Counted from the first letter of the stretch, positions 18,580 through 28,191 are shown. The stretch: DNA of 64,000 nt from an uncultured Flaviramulus sp. (GCA_947501105.1 CANMUP010000005.1:124001-188000); one strand, 5' to 3'. Notes: generated by a model not told the origin, from the letters alone. Numbers and translations: made by a program.

Positions 18580-20586
18580 TTAGTTAGAGGTTAAAGAAAC
18601 ATTATCAATATTTACTTGACCAATTTCAGCTCCCATATCAAATATTACGCGCGCATCAATAGCTCCAAAATCTGTTGCTTCAAGAGTTTGCGTATACGTT
18701 GTTCTCGTTGGGGTAATACTAATTGATTCCGTAGCACTTGACCATGGAGCCGCACTTAACCCTATACCAGAAACTATTGTTCTATTGGTATCTGACCAAG
18801 CATCAAAAGTAAGTGTATACGTTAGCCCTTGAGTTATTTCAACTTTTTGACTCATGTTAACATCCCATGGGTTTCCTGCTGCTGTTACATCAGCAAAATA
18901 ATGAGTGTTTCCAGAATCTGTTACTACAGTTACTGGAGCATTATCATCAGTTCCTACAATCCATGGTTCAGCTCCAGCTTCAAAATCTCCATTAGTTAAT
19001 ATACCATCATCAAATGGACCATCTCCTAAAAACAAAGACACGTCATCTATATTTACCATACCAGCTTCTGCTCCTAAATCGAATATTACACGAGCATCTG
19101 GAGCTCCATATCCTGCTGCAACTAATGTTAATGAATACCTAGTTCTTGTAGGTGTAATACTTACTGATTCAGTGGTACTAGACCATGGCGCACCACTTAA
19201 CCCTATACCAGAAATTATAGATCTGTTAGTATCTGACCATGCATCGAAAACTAAAGTGTATGTTTCGTCTTGAATGATATTAACTTTTTGGCTCATATTT
19301 ACATCCCATGGGTTTCCTGCTGCTGCAACATTTGCAGAATAATATGTATTTCCAGAATCTGTAACTATACTTATTGGTGAATTATCATCTACTCCTACAA
19401 TCCAAGGGGCAGCTCCAGATTCAAAATCGCCATTAGTTAATAACCCATCATTAAACGGTGCCGCACTTTGCTTGTAGAAATATATATTATCAATGAACAC
19501 TGTTCCTGCTGCCCAAGGGTCTCCTACAAATTTCATTTGAAAAATTTCAGTAACAGTTAAACCTTGATCTGTATAGTCTGAAATAGGAATCTCTATAGAA
19601 GTCCATTCTCCAGCTGTTAAATCACTCCATACTGGAGCTTCTGTAGCTGTTCCAGAAGCATTGTTAATAATAGAAGTTTCTATTCTTGTAGCATCTCCTG
19701 AAGTCCAAACATCTAAGTGTAAAAATTCCATACCAGAAACATCTACTGTTGTGCCATCTGCTAAAGCAATACCCTGATAACTCAAATTAATGTACTGTAG
19801 CATTGTATCTCCATCTAAATCAAATTCTGCCCAAGAGCTACCTTGACCACCTTGTCCCCAATCTGGGAAATAATTTGTATCAGGTACATCAGTATACACA
19901 GAACTATAAATTGAAATTACATCTTCTTCAGCTCTGTTTTGCTGAGTTGGCGCAGGTACTATTGGAGCTAAAATCTCGGTAACTTCAAAAGTTTCAGTAT
20001 GTTCTGTTGTTTCAATTGCCCCTCCCATTACTACAACTCTAACGTCGTAAGTTCCAGGGTTTTCATATATATAAGAAACTGTATCTCCTATATTAGCCGT
20101 TGCTACAGGTTGTGTAACCCCGTCTTCTCCTGAATAAAATTCGTACATCATAGCAAAATCTGCGTTTGCTGTAATATTTACTTTTTTAGAAACAGCTACA
20201 TCATTTTCTATAACTACAGCCAAATTTTCTGGAGCTTTAAAAGACACCACTAAATCTTTGCTTACAGATGCTTTTAATCCATTAAGCCCTACCGCCTCTA
20301 CATTAACTGAATATGATCCTTCTGCGTAGGCATGATCTAAACTCTCACCTTGCTTTACACTTTCTGGCCCCTCGGTATCATCTCCAAAAGTAATATTATA
20401 CAATACTGCTCCATCTGAGTTTGGCGTAATTGAAACCAAACCACTATTGTCTTGAGATATTTTAAAAAGAGCCGATACATTTGTAGGCGCTTCTATTTTA
20501 TCAACAAAACTTAAATCGTTATCATCTTCAGCACACCCTATAAAGAATACTAAAGTTAAACTCAATATATATTTTAATGCTTTCAT
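18580..20586 (-). CDS. Multi-domain surface lipoprotein with tandem CBM4-like modules
   Basis: This 668-residue lipoprotein (Cys about 18) has two PKD-like domains (about 30-205), a beta-sandwich starting EEDVISIYSSVYTDVP (about 215-375) shared with the lipoprotein at 12684-14087, and two CBM4-like modules (about 380-525 and 527-668). Each CBM4-like module opens with LLTNGDFESG or ILTNGDFEAG and ends in a VNIDDVSL or VNIDNVSL strand. CBM4 domains are known to bind beta-1,3-glucans among others, fitting laminarin capture. It is 17 bases after SusD and 19 bases before the next lipoprotein, in one operon. It most likely acts as the surface glycan-binding protein beside SusD. Confidence 0.85.
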   Translation of the reverse strand: MKALKYILSLTLVFFIGCAEDDNDLSFVDKIEAPTNVSALFKISQDNSGLVSITPNSDGAVLYNITFGDDTEGPESVKQGESLDHAYAEGSYSVNVEAVGLNGLKASVSKDLVVSFKAPENLAVVIENDVAVSKKVNITANADFAMMYEFYSGEDGVTQPVATANIGDTVSYIYENPGTYDVRVVVMGGAIETTEHTETFEVTEILAPIVPAPTQQNRAEEDVISIYSSVYTDVPDTNYFPDWGQGGQGSSWAEFDLDGDTMLQYINLSYQGIALADGTTVDVSGMEFLHLDVWTSGDATRIETSIINNASGTATEAPVWSDLTAGEWTSIEIPISDYTDQGLTVTEIFQMKFVGDPWAAGTVFIDNIYFYKQSAAPFNDGLLTNGDFESGAAPWIVGVDDNSPISIVTDSGNTYYSANVAAAGNPWDVNMSQKVNIIQDETYTLVFDAWSDTNRSIISGIGLSGAPWSSTTESVSITPTRTRYSLTLVAAGYGAPDARVIFDLGAEAGMVNIDDVSLFLGDGPFDDGILTNGDFEAGAEPWIVGTDDNAPVTVVTDSGNTHYFADVTAAGNPWDVNMSQKVEITQGLTYTLTFDAWSDTNRTIVSGIGLSAAPWSSATESISITPTRTTYTQTLEATDFGAIDARVIFDMGAEIGQVNIDNVSLTSN
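18600..19480 (-). repeat. Tandem duplication of the CBM4-like module, period about 441 bp
   Basis: The sequence CATCCCATGGGTTTCCTGC occurs at 18861 and 19302, giving a period of 441 bases (147 codons). The copies stay clearly alike along their length but differ more than the 543-base repeat of the other lipoprotein, which suggests an older duplication. Confidence 0.8.
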
Positions 20587-20603
20587 ATTTTATTTTTTAA
20601 TTT

Positions 20604-22082
20604 TTAATATCCTGGGTTTTGTGCCCATCTATCTCCTGCTAACTGAATTTCTATTTCTGGAATAGGGAATATTTCATGCTTTCCAGTAGTAAAACCGTTA
20701 ATTTCGGTTGCAGCTCTTCCAGTTCTAACTAAATCGAAAAAACGATGTCCTTCTCCTACCAACTCAACTCGACGTTCTTGGTAAATATCATTAGTTAAAT
20801 TAGACCCTGTAGTTGTTACGTTTGGTAACATTGCTCTAGTACGAACACGGTTTAAATACCCTTGTGCTCTGGTATCACTAACACTACCTCTATTTAATGC
20901 TTCTGCAGCCATTAACAATACATCTGCAAAGCGTATTGCTCTGTAATTATTAGGGTTTGTTAGGTTAGCATCGCCTGTGTTTAAATCGCCTTGTCTAGAG
21001 ATATACTTTCTGTTAAAATAGCCTGTATGCTCATAACCTGTACCAAATGATGCTCCAGTATCTGTAGCCCAAGTGTCTATATTTAATATGGCTGTATCTA
21101 ATCGAAGATCTCCAGCTTCAAACGCATCAACAACTTCTTGTACTGGTACATTAAAACTAAATCCAGATTCAAACTCTGGTCCACTATAATTTCTTATTCC
21201 ATTAAACCCTACAGCAACATTACCTTCACTACATTGTAGACACCCAAATCCGGCACCCTCAGAATCAATATACTGAACTTCAAAAACAGATTCTATATTG
21301 TTTTCGTTATCATTTTCAAAAATTGGTAATATTGTTAGGCCTTCTACATTTCTAGTTTCTGTAACTAAATCGTAAGGTCCATTATTAATTAAGTCTTCTA
21401 AAACAGTAGCTGCTTCAGTAAATTTATCTTGGAACAAATAAGCTTTACCTAATAATGCTTGAGCAGCTCCTTTAGTAACTCTTCCTTTTTCAGATTGAGT
21501 ATATGGCAAATTAGCCGCAGCAAACATTAAATCTTGCTCGATTAAAGCATAAACTTCAGATTTAGGAGATCTTTCTATAACAAATTGATCTCCAAACTCA
21601 ATGCGTTTATCAACTAGAAAAGGTATATCTCCAAACCATTTTACAAGCTCAAAATTATAATAAGCTCTTAAAAAACGTGCTTGTCCTATAACATTGTTTT
21701 TGTTAGGAAAATCAATATTATCTTGAAATTCTAAAATGAAATTTGCTCTGTTGACTGCTCCATACATCCAACTCCATATATCTCTTAAATTCGAGTTATT
21801 TGGTGTATGTATCATATCGTCAATTTCTTGAAAACCTATAACATCGGTTGCACTCTCACCTCCACAAAGTGTGTTATCTGATGCTATTTCGCCTAGCATT
21901 ACATTTACATATGTGTATTGTAAACCGTCATATGCACCTGTTAAAGCTGCTAGATAATCTGCTTCTGTATTAAAGAAACTTTCTGAATTCGCATCTGGCG
22001 AATCAACATTTACAAAATCATCGCTACAAGAAAAAATTAACGCGATAATTATTAGTATACTCTTTGTTTTTAAATTTTTCAT
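20604..22082 (-). CDS. SusD/RagB family nutrient-binding outer membrane lipoprotein
   Basis: This 492-residue lipoprotein (lipobox IFSC, Cys about 19) has the SusD layout: the SFFNTEADYLAALTGAYDGL start of the TPR-like helical core, a middle LRAYYNFELVKWFGDIP segment, and the C-terminal NYRAIRFADVLLMAAEALNR and YQERRVELVGEGHRFFDLVR segments found in nearly all SusD proteins. SusD acts as the lid of the SusC barrel on the outer surface and binds the incoming oligosaccharide. Its start is only 8 bases after the SusC stop, so the pair is translated from one mRNA. Substrate (laminarin) is inferred from the enzymes of the locus. Confidence 0.95.
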   Translation of the reverse strand: MKNLKTKSILIIIALIFSCSDDFVNVDSPDANSESFFNTEADYLAALTGAYDGLQYTYVNVMLGEIASDNTLCGGESATDVIGFQEIDDMIHTPNNSNLRDIWSWMYGAVNRANFILEFQDNIDFPNKNNVIGQARFLRAYYNFELVKWFGDIPFLVDKRIEFGDQFVIERSPKSEVYALIEQDLMFAAANLPYTQSEKGRVTKGAAQALLGKAYLFQDKFTEAATVLEDLINNGPYDLVTETRNVEGLTILPIFENDNENNIESVFEVQYIDSEGAGFGCLQCSEGNVAVGFNGIRNYSGPEFESGFSFNVPVQEVVDAFEAGDLRLDTAILNIDTWATDTGASFGTGYEHTGYFNRKYISRQGDLNTGDANLTNPNNYRAIRFADVLLMAAEALNRGSVSDTRAQGYLNRVRTRAMLPNVTTTGSNLTNDIYQERRVELVGEGHRFFDLVRTGRAATEINGFTTGKHEIFPIPEIEIQLAGDRWAQNPGY

Positions 22083-22090
22083 AACGCTAA

Positions 22091-25000
22091 TTAAAATTTT
22101 AAGTTAAGACCAAATAAAAATGTTTTTGGATTAGGATAAAACCCTTGGTCTATTCCTCCTCCAATTGGAGCACCTGATGATGCTGTTGGATCGTAACCTC
22201 TGTATTCTGTTAATGTAAAAAGGTTGCTCGCTGACACATATAAGCGTAACTTGCTTATTTTTGAATCTTCTGATTCTGGAGTAAAAGTGTATCCCAATTG
22301 TACATTCTGTAATCTTACAAAAGAACCATCTTCAACAAAATAATCTGAGAATAACCCGTTTGAATTTGCTCCAGATGTAACTCTAGGATCTGTGTTTGAA
22401 GTACCCTCACCTGTCCAACGGTTTAAATAATTAACCGTTCTATTTGTTAAATTTTGATTACGCTCATAGTTACGTACAATTTCGTTTCCTACTGATGCAA
22501 ATGCATAGGCAGAAAAATCAAAGTTTTTATAATCTAACGATAAATTAAGACCCATGGTTGCATCTGGAATAGGATCACCAAGATTTACTCTATCCTCATC
22601 ATCAATAACACCATCATTGTTTTGGTCAACAAATCTTAAATCTCCAGCTTGAACTTGATCATTAATTGTTGGATAAGCATCTAACTCTGCTTGGTTTTGG
22701 AAAATACCATCGGTCATATACCCTCTAAAGTATCCAATTGGGAAACCTGCTTCCATCCTTGATGGTGGATCTTGACCTACACCAAAACTTCCGCCAGAAA
22801 GAAAATCTCCATCTGCACTTACAGAGATAACTTCATTCTCAATTGCTGTAACATTATATTTAATGCTGAATTTAAAATTATCGTTAAAACTATCAGAATA
22901 TCCAATAGCAAATTCTAAACCTTTGTTTTCTACAACTCCAGCATTAATGGTTGGTGCACCAGAACCTGCTGCTCCTCCACCAATAATACCAGATACTTGA
23001 GGTGTTACTAATAAATCTTCAGTTCTTTTCTTAAAATAATCAGCAGTAATATCTAGTTTATTATTTAAAAACTTCATATCAACACCTATATCTAGAGTTT
23101 TTTGCTTTTCCCATCTTATTTCTGGGTTGGCTATAACTCCTGGAGCTAAACCATTTACCAGTTGATTGTTAAAAACATAAGTACCTTCTCCATTTAATAA
23201 CGATACAAATCTAAAATCTCCAATTCTGTCGTTTCCTAAAATACCGTAAGATGCTCTGAATTTTAAAAAGTTTATGGTGTTACTATCAGCTAGAAAATCT
23301 TCGTCTGAAACTATCCAACCTATAGAACCTGATGGAAAAATACCAAACTTGTTTTCTGGACCAAACTTAGTTGAACCATCGCGACGTACTACGGCAGATA
23401 ATAAATATTTACCTTTATAATCGTATTGTAATCTAGCGAAGTATGATAGTAATCTTGAATCGAATGTGTCGTTTCTTCCTTTAAGTTGAAATCTATCTTC
23501 TACACTACTTGCTTCAACTATGTTTGCATTTGTTACTGAGTTCCCTTTAATATCAAATCCTTTTTTTCCTGTAAACTCTCCAGCTGTTTTGTAAACTGAA
23601 GTACCTAATAACACGTTTACTTTATGAATATCTTTAAATGTGTTTTCGTATTTAATAAAAGCATCAAATGTATAATCTCTAAAATAGTCTAGGTTTTCAA
23701 TTACTTCACTTCTATCTATATTAAATACTTTACCACTACCGTAATTTACAACTGGCTTGAATATTTTCGACCTTACTTCAGAATAGTTAAACTGGATATT
23801 AGCTTGTGCCGTAAAATGTTCTAAAAAGTTATACCCTAAACCTGCATTTCCGCTAAGTTTATTAACCTTAGCTCTATCGTAAGCATTAGCCGTTTGTGCT
23901 ATTGGATTAATAACTTCGTTACCCAATCCTTCAGCTATTGTATACTCTCCAAGCTCATCGAGAACTGATAAATTAGGAGCCATATTTAAAGCGTTAAAAA
24001 GTACTGAACCTAATGCAGATTCCACTAGATTTTGCTTGTTTGTATGTGTATATGTTAACCCGGAGGTAAGCTTAAAGTTTTCTAAAAAGTCTAAATTATA
24101 ACTAGCTCGTTTTGTAAAACGTGTAAAGTTAGATTTGCTTCCTCCTACAATACCGTCTTGTTTTAGAAAAGAACTACTAAAAGAGTAAGATGATTTTTCT
24201 GTTCCTCCTTTAAATGTAATACTATTGTTAAAAATTGGAGCCGTTTGAAATACTTCGTCTTGCCAATTTGTCCCTACACCCAAAGCTGCTATATCTGTAA
24301 AAACAGGATTGCTTCCTCCAGCGGCAAATGCTTCATTTACTAATAAAGCATATTCTGTTGCGTTGAGTGCTGGTAATTCTCTTGTAGTTTGTTGAAAACC
24401 TCCATATGCACTATATTCAACTGTTAAAGGCATATCTTTACGTCCTGTTTTGGTTGTAATTAAAATTACACCGTTTGCAGCTCTAACTCCATAAATACCA
24501 GCAGTAGCATCCTTAAGCACATTTATACTTTCAATATCGCTTGGGTTAATAACATCTAAATTTTCAACTACATTTCCATCAACTAATATTAAAGGTTTAC
24601 TATCTCCGTTTGTAGAGACCCCTCTAATACTAATAGTTGCGCCTCCTCCTGGAGAACCTGACTGTGATGTAATATTAACACCTGCAACTTGACCTTGTAA
24701 AGCTTGTTCAACTCTAGTTGGCTTAAGAGCTTCAATAGTTTCTGACCCAATTACAGAAACAGCTCCAGTTATTTCTTTCTTGGTTTGCGTACCATAACCA
24801 ATAACAATTACTTCATTAAGTTGGGCTATATCTGGCAATAATTGAATTGTAAGATTATCGCTATTAGCAATTACTAATTCTTGAGTTATATAACCTATAT
24901 AACTAAAAATAAGCGTTGAACCCACTTGAATATCATCAATAGTAAAATTACCGTCAAAATCTGTTACGGTTCCTTTACTGGTATTTTTGACCAATACATT

Positions 25001-25117
25001 AGCTCCTGGTATAGGAAAACCTGTATCGTCTTGAACATTTCCACTAACAGTTACATTTTGCGCACTAGAATAAGTGATAAAAAGTAGTGTTAGAATTTTA
25101 AAGAGATTTTGTCTCAT
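22091..25117 (-). CDS. SusC/RagA family TonB-dependent outer membrane transporter
   Basis: I choose the ATG at 25117 (1008 residues), which leads directly into a signal peptide (MRQNLFKILTLLF, cleavage near SSAQ); the longer frame from 25195 would add 26 residues ahead of the signal and overlap the -7-like element. After a carboxypeptidase-regulatory-like domain (about 20-105) there is a TonB box-like segment (NEVIVIGYGTQ), a plug (about 115-240, with SIRGVSTNGDSKPLILVDG and NVLKDATAGIYGVRAANGVI) and a long beta-barrel ending in LFGLNLKF, with a C-terminal Phe. It takes in glucan oligosaccharides with the adjacent SusD. Promoter elements lie at 25184-25206 and 25305-25323. Confidence 0.95.
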   Translation of the reverse strand: MRQNLFKILTLLFITYSSAQNVTVSGNVQDDTGFPIPGANVLVKNTSKGTVTDFDGNFTIDDIQVGSTLIFSYIGYITQELVIANSDNLTIQLLPDIAQLNEVIVIGYGTQTKKEITGAVSVIGSETIEALKPTRVEQALQGQVAGVNITSQSGSPGGGATISIRGVSTNGDSKPLILVDGNVVENLDVINPSDIESINVLKDATAGIYGVRAANGVILITTKTGRKDMPLTVEYSAYGGFQQTTRELPALNATEYALLVNEAFAAGGSNPVFTDIAALGVGTNWQDEVFQTAPIFNNSITFKGGTEKSSYSFSSSFLKQDGIVGGSKSNFTRFTKRASYNLDFLENFKLTSGLTYTHTNKQNLVESALGSVLFNALNMAPNLSVLDELGEYTIAEGLGNEVINPIAQTANAYDRAKVNKLSGNAGLGYNFLEHFTAQANIQFNYSEVRSKIFKPVVNYGSGKVFNIDRSEVIENLDYFRDYTFDAFIKYENTFKDIHKVNVLLGTSVYKTAGEFTGKKGFDIKGNSVTNANIVEASSVEDRFQLKGRNDTFDSRLLSYFARLQYDYKGKYLLSAVVRRDGSTKFGPENKFGIFPSGSIGWIVSDEDFLADSNTINFLKFRASYGILGNDRIGDFRFVSLLNGEGTYVFNNQLVNGLAPGVIANPEIRWEKQKTLDIGVDMKFLNNKLDITADYFKKRTEDLLVTPQVSGIIGGGAAGSGAPTINAGVVENKGLEFAIGYSDSFNDNFKFSIKYNVTAIENEVISVSADGDFLSGGSFGVGQDPPSRMEAGFPIGYFRGYMTDGIFQNQAELDAYPTINDQVQAGDLRFVDQNNDGVIDDEDRVNLGDPIPDATMGLNLSLDYKNFDFSAYAFASVGNEIVRNYERNQNLTNRTVNYLNRWTGEGTSNTDPRVTSGANSNGLFSDYFVEDGSFVRLQNVQLGYTFTPESEDSKISKLRLYVSASNLFTLTEYRGYDPTASSGAPIGGGIDQGFYPNPKTFLFGLNLKF

Positions 25118-25183
25118 GTAGTTAGTTTTTTTAGTTTTCGTAAATCTACTTTTGAAAACTGAAGAATCCATATTTTTTACCCA

Positions 25184-25206
25184 AACAAAAAACATACATG
25201 TTAAAC
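25184..25206 (-). promoter_or_regulatory. Shared promoter-like element, SusC unit
   Basis: AACAAAAAACATACATG on the plus strand repeats the element at 17376-17398. On the minus strand it reads TATGTTTT, close to the TAnnTTTG -7 box, about 67 bases upstream of the chosen SusC ATG. Confidence 0.5.
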
Positions 25207-25304
25207 ATTTTTTTGTTTTCTTACGAAAACCTCATAAATAACAGTGTTTTATTAGCAAATATCTATTAGGCCTTTTACTACTAAAAATGAGTATTTTTTT
25301 TAAA

Positions 25305-25323
25305 TGTTGTGGTAAAGTATAGG
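25305..25323 (+). promoter_or_regulatory. TGTTGTGGTA box 4, extended form upstream of SusC
   Basis: TGTTGTGGTAAAGTATAGG differs at one of 19 bases from the copy at 17498. It is 112 bases upstream of the CATACA of the SusC promoter element and 23 bases downstream of the regulator gene stop. A binding site for the adjacent regulator is the simplest reading. Confidence 0.65.
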
Positions 25324-25346
25324 AAAATAAACCACATGTATGGTAA

Positions 25347-28154
25347 TTATATTTCTAAAATATAATCTGATAAGCTTGATTCATGGGGCAAACCTATCTT
25401 TTTTCTTAATCGATAGCGTTTAACCTCAACACTTCTAGAGGAAATGTTTAGTAGTGGTGCTATTTCTTTTGATGACAAATTTAATCTTAGGTAAGCGCAC
25501 AATCTTAAATCGTTTGATGTAAGGGTTGGGTGAAGTGTTTTAATCTTCTTTATGAAATCTTTATCGGCATTATTAAAAGCTTCTTCAAATAGATTCCAAT
25601 CATCTTTGTCGTTAAGGTTTCTATCAATAATTCTAATAACTGGTTTTATTTTGTTATCATTATCAGATATATTTTTAAGTTCCTTTTTTAAGTTATTTAA
25701 AAACTCATTCTTTTTTATTAGGTTCATTGTAGATAACCCTAACTCTCTATTTTTACTTTCAATATCTTGTCGTAAATTTTCGTTATTAAAGCGCATTAAT
25801 TGTTGCTGATTTTCAAGCTCTTTTAGCTCTAGCTCTCTTTCGCTTTTTTGCAATAGTCTCTCTCTTTGCTTTCTGTAATAGCGCTTGTATATATTATGCG
25901 TTAATAATAGAAGTAATAAAAATATAATAGTATATAAGGCAATTAACGAATTTGACAGACTCCAAGGTCTTTCTACACAAAAATGATAAGTAGCTATATT
26001 TTTAGACACCGTGTTGCCTACTCTAGCTCTAACATTAAAAACATAATCTCCAAAAGTAAGGTTTTTAAAAAATACACTTGAGCTAGAAGACCAGCTACTC
26101 CATTCTGGATATATTCCTTCTAGTTGGTATTGGTATTTGGTATCTAAATACTTTTCAAACTCTACAATGCCATAAGAGATTTCGATATTATTATTTTTGT
26201 TTTCAAAAATTCCATCTGAATATTTATCAACTAAATGTAGACTGTCCTTTAAATTACTTTTAGCTATGGAATTAATTGAAACATTGTATGCTCTTTCTTT
26301 AAGTTTATCTAAATCAACAGTTATATATCCGGCAGACGTGCCTATTAGATACTTATTGGTTCCTAGTGATGATATGGTTTCATAACCTGTTAAGCCTCTT
26401 GGAAGTTCTGATGAAAAAGGTATTTTATTCACCTTAGGCTTACCACTTAATTTCCCAAGGGAAACATAACTTATATTTTGCTTAGAGAAACTCCAAAGGG
26501 TGTTATTATCTAAATCTGAAGTAAGCTTTCCTGAAATATAATCGCTTACTGAATATAATTGGCTTAAAATTGAATCTTTTATAAACTCTTTTTTGGTTAA
26601 ATTGTACTTAAAAACACCTTTTTTATAAGCATAAAGTATATCGTTATTGTATTTTATAATGCCACAATTTAAACCTTTATCTGTTAGTGAGTCTTGTGTA
26701 ACTTTTTCAGCTTTTGTAAATGCTTTGTTAACGGTGATGTTATATACGCCTCCAGATCCATGACTAACAAAAATTTGGTTGTTGTTATAAATCTCAAAAA
26801 ACTTACTTGAAATATCAAAGCCCTCAATTTTATTTTTAAATCTCCATTTATCATTTATCCTTTCAATAACATGAAGTCCGTCGTAATTACCTTGTAATAA
26901 TATATTTTTATCTTTATGAATTGGAATTATATTCCATGTTCCATCTACATCAACTATTAAATCTGCTACGTCTTTATTCACTGAAAATGTTCCAGTATCA
27001 TGGCCACAAAACAATGTACCATAATGTTCAACTAAACTCCAAACAGGACCCTGTGTGCCATCAATAAATTTAAAATCTTCTTTTGAATTTAAAGGTTTAC
27101 AATACAAACCTTGGTTAGAACCCAAATACAAATAATCATTATAGACTGCAGATGCATATACAGTACCTATGCGTCCTTCTTTATCGTTAAAAACACTAAA
27201 GGGAGACTTAATATTAATGCAATTAATTCCGTTATCTAAGGCCAGCCATATATTATTTTCTGAATCTTCAAAAATATGGTGTATGGTATTATTACTTAAA
27301 CCATTTACTATATTTATATGATTGTTAACTTCACCATTTGAATCTAAATGTATAATACCATTAGAACGTGTTCCTATTATAAAACTACCATCTTGTAATT
27401 GTGTACTTCTATAAACACCGCTTTGTGGAATTTTATTTGCCGGTATATCCCACTTGCTTAGAGAATCGTTATTTAAAATATAAAAGCCTGCGCTTTCTGT
27501 TTCTATCAAAAGTGCATCATCACGTTTAAAAATGTTAACTAATAGATTATCTTTTAATACTGGAGAATCAGAAATTAATTTAGAGTTTCCATTCTCAATC
27601 TTATATAACCCGTCTTTAGTTTTTTGAAAATATATACTCTCATCAACTTTAAACATTTTATAAATTGTTGTATCAGAATCAATAAAGGAATATGACTGAG
27701 TGCTTTTATCGTAAATGTATATTCTTTTTAAAGATTGAAATAAAATATAATCATCTAGAGTAACAATATTCCAAAACTCTTCGCCTTCCAAAAACTCTAT
27801 TTTAAGTTGTTTTGACAACGAGGTGTAATAAAGTAACCCAAACTCATTTCGTTGCCAGTAACCAAACTCATTAGTGCATCCTGTATAAATTAAATCATCA
27901 ATAACGGTTACTGACCGCACTATAGTTTCGTTTGGCGAAGGATACAAGTGCCATTTGGCTCCATTAAATTCTAATAATCCTTGATTGTTGGCTACATATA
28001 TATGACTGTTTTTAGATTGAGCTACACACCAATTTTGGTTTGCTGCTCCATAAATTTTTGGAGTATAAACTTCAATAGGTGGTATTTCTTGAGCTTTAGC
28101 ATTTAAAGGCATCAAAAAACATAGTAGTAGACAAAATTTAATAAACTGCTTCAC
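25347..28154 (-). CDS. Membrane-spanning PUL regulator: periplasmic propeller, Y_Y_Y domain, LuxR-type HTH, no kinase
   Basis: This 935-residue protein starts with GTG at 28154 and a signal peptide (cleavage near NAKAQ). Residues about 25-655 contain repeated beta-propeller blades of the kind seen in hybrid two-component sensors (SNNTIHHIFEDSENNIWLALD). A Y_Y_Y domain (about 660-735) and one membrane helix (about 738-758) follow, then a coiled coil (about 760-830). The C-terminus (about 877-935) is a LuxR/GerE-like HTH (SSKEIAPLLNISSRSVEVKRYRLRKKIG). There are no histidine kinase or receiver domains, so it differs from classic HTCS regulators: signal and DNA binding are on one protein. It lies directly upstream of SusC and most likely senses glucan oligosaccharides in the periplasm and switches the locus. 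Confidence 0.88.
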   Translation of the reverse strand: MKQFIKFCLLLCFLMPLNAKAQEIPPIEVYTPKIYGAANQNWCVAQSKNSHIYVANNQGLLEFNGAKWHLYPSPNETIVRSVTVIDDLIYTGCTNEFGYWQRNEFGLLYYTSLSKQLKIEFLEGEEFWNIVTLDDYILFQSLKRIYIYDKSTQSYSFIDSDTTIYKMFKVDESIYFQKTKDGLYKIENGNSKLISDSPVLKDNLLVNIFKRDDALLIETESAGFYILNNDSLSKWDIPANKIPQSGVYRSTQLQDGSFIIGTRSNGIIHLDSNGEVNNHINIVNGLSNNTIHHIFEDSENNIWLALDNGINCINIKSPFSVFNDKEGRIGTVYASAVYNDYLYLGSNQGLYCKPLNSKEDFKFIDGTQGPVWSLVEHYGTLFCGHDTGTFSVNKDVADLIVDVDGTWNIIPIHKDKNILLQGNYDGLHVIERINDKWRFKNKIEGFDISSKFFEIYNNNQIFVSHGSGGVYNITVNKAFTKAEKVTQDSLTDKGLNCGIIKYNNDILYAYKKGVFKYNLTKKEFIKDSILSQLYSVSDYISGKLTSDLDNNTLWSFSKQNISYVSLGKLSGKPKVNKIPFSSELPRGLTGYETISSLGTNKYLIGTSAGYITVDLDKLKERAYNVSINSIAKSNLKDSLHLVDKYSDGIFENKNNNIEISYGIVEFEKYLDTKYQYQLEGIYPEWSSWSSSSSVFFKNLTFGDYVFNVRARVGNTVSKNIATYHFCVERPWSLSNSLIALYTIIFLLLLLLTHNIYKRYYRKQRERLLQKSERELELKELENQQQLMRFNNENLRQDIESKNRELGLSTMNLIKKNEFLNNLKKELKNISDNDNKIKPVIRIIDRNLNDKDDWNLFEEAFNNADKDFIKKIKTLHPTLTSNDLRLCAYLRLNLSSKEIAPLLNISSRSVEVKRYRLRKKIGLPHESSLSDYILEI

Positions 28155-28183
28155 TTAAAACACAACTTGTTCAGTTACTAATA

Positions 28184-28191
28184 TACCACAA
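28184..28191 (-). promoter_or_regulatory. Possible fifth box (core TTGTGGTA on the minus strand) upstream of the regulator
   Basis: The minus strand reads TTTGTGGTATATTA, keeping the eight-base core of the box but in the opposite orientation to the other four copies. It may serve autoregulation. The match is short and could be chance. Confidence 0.35.
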
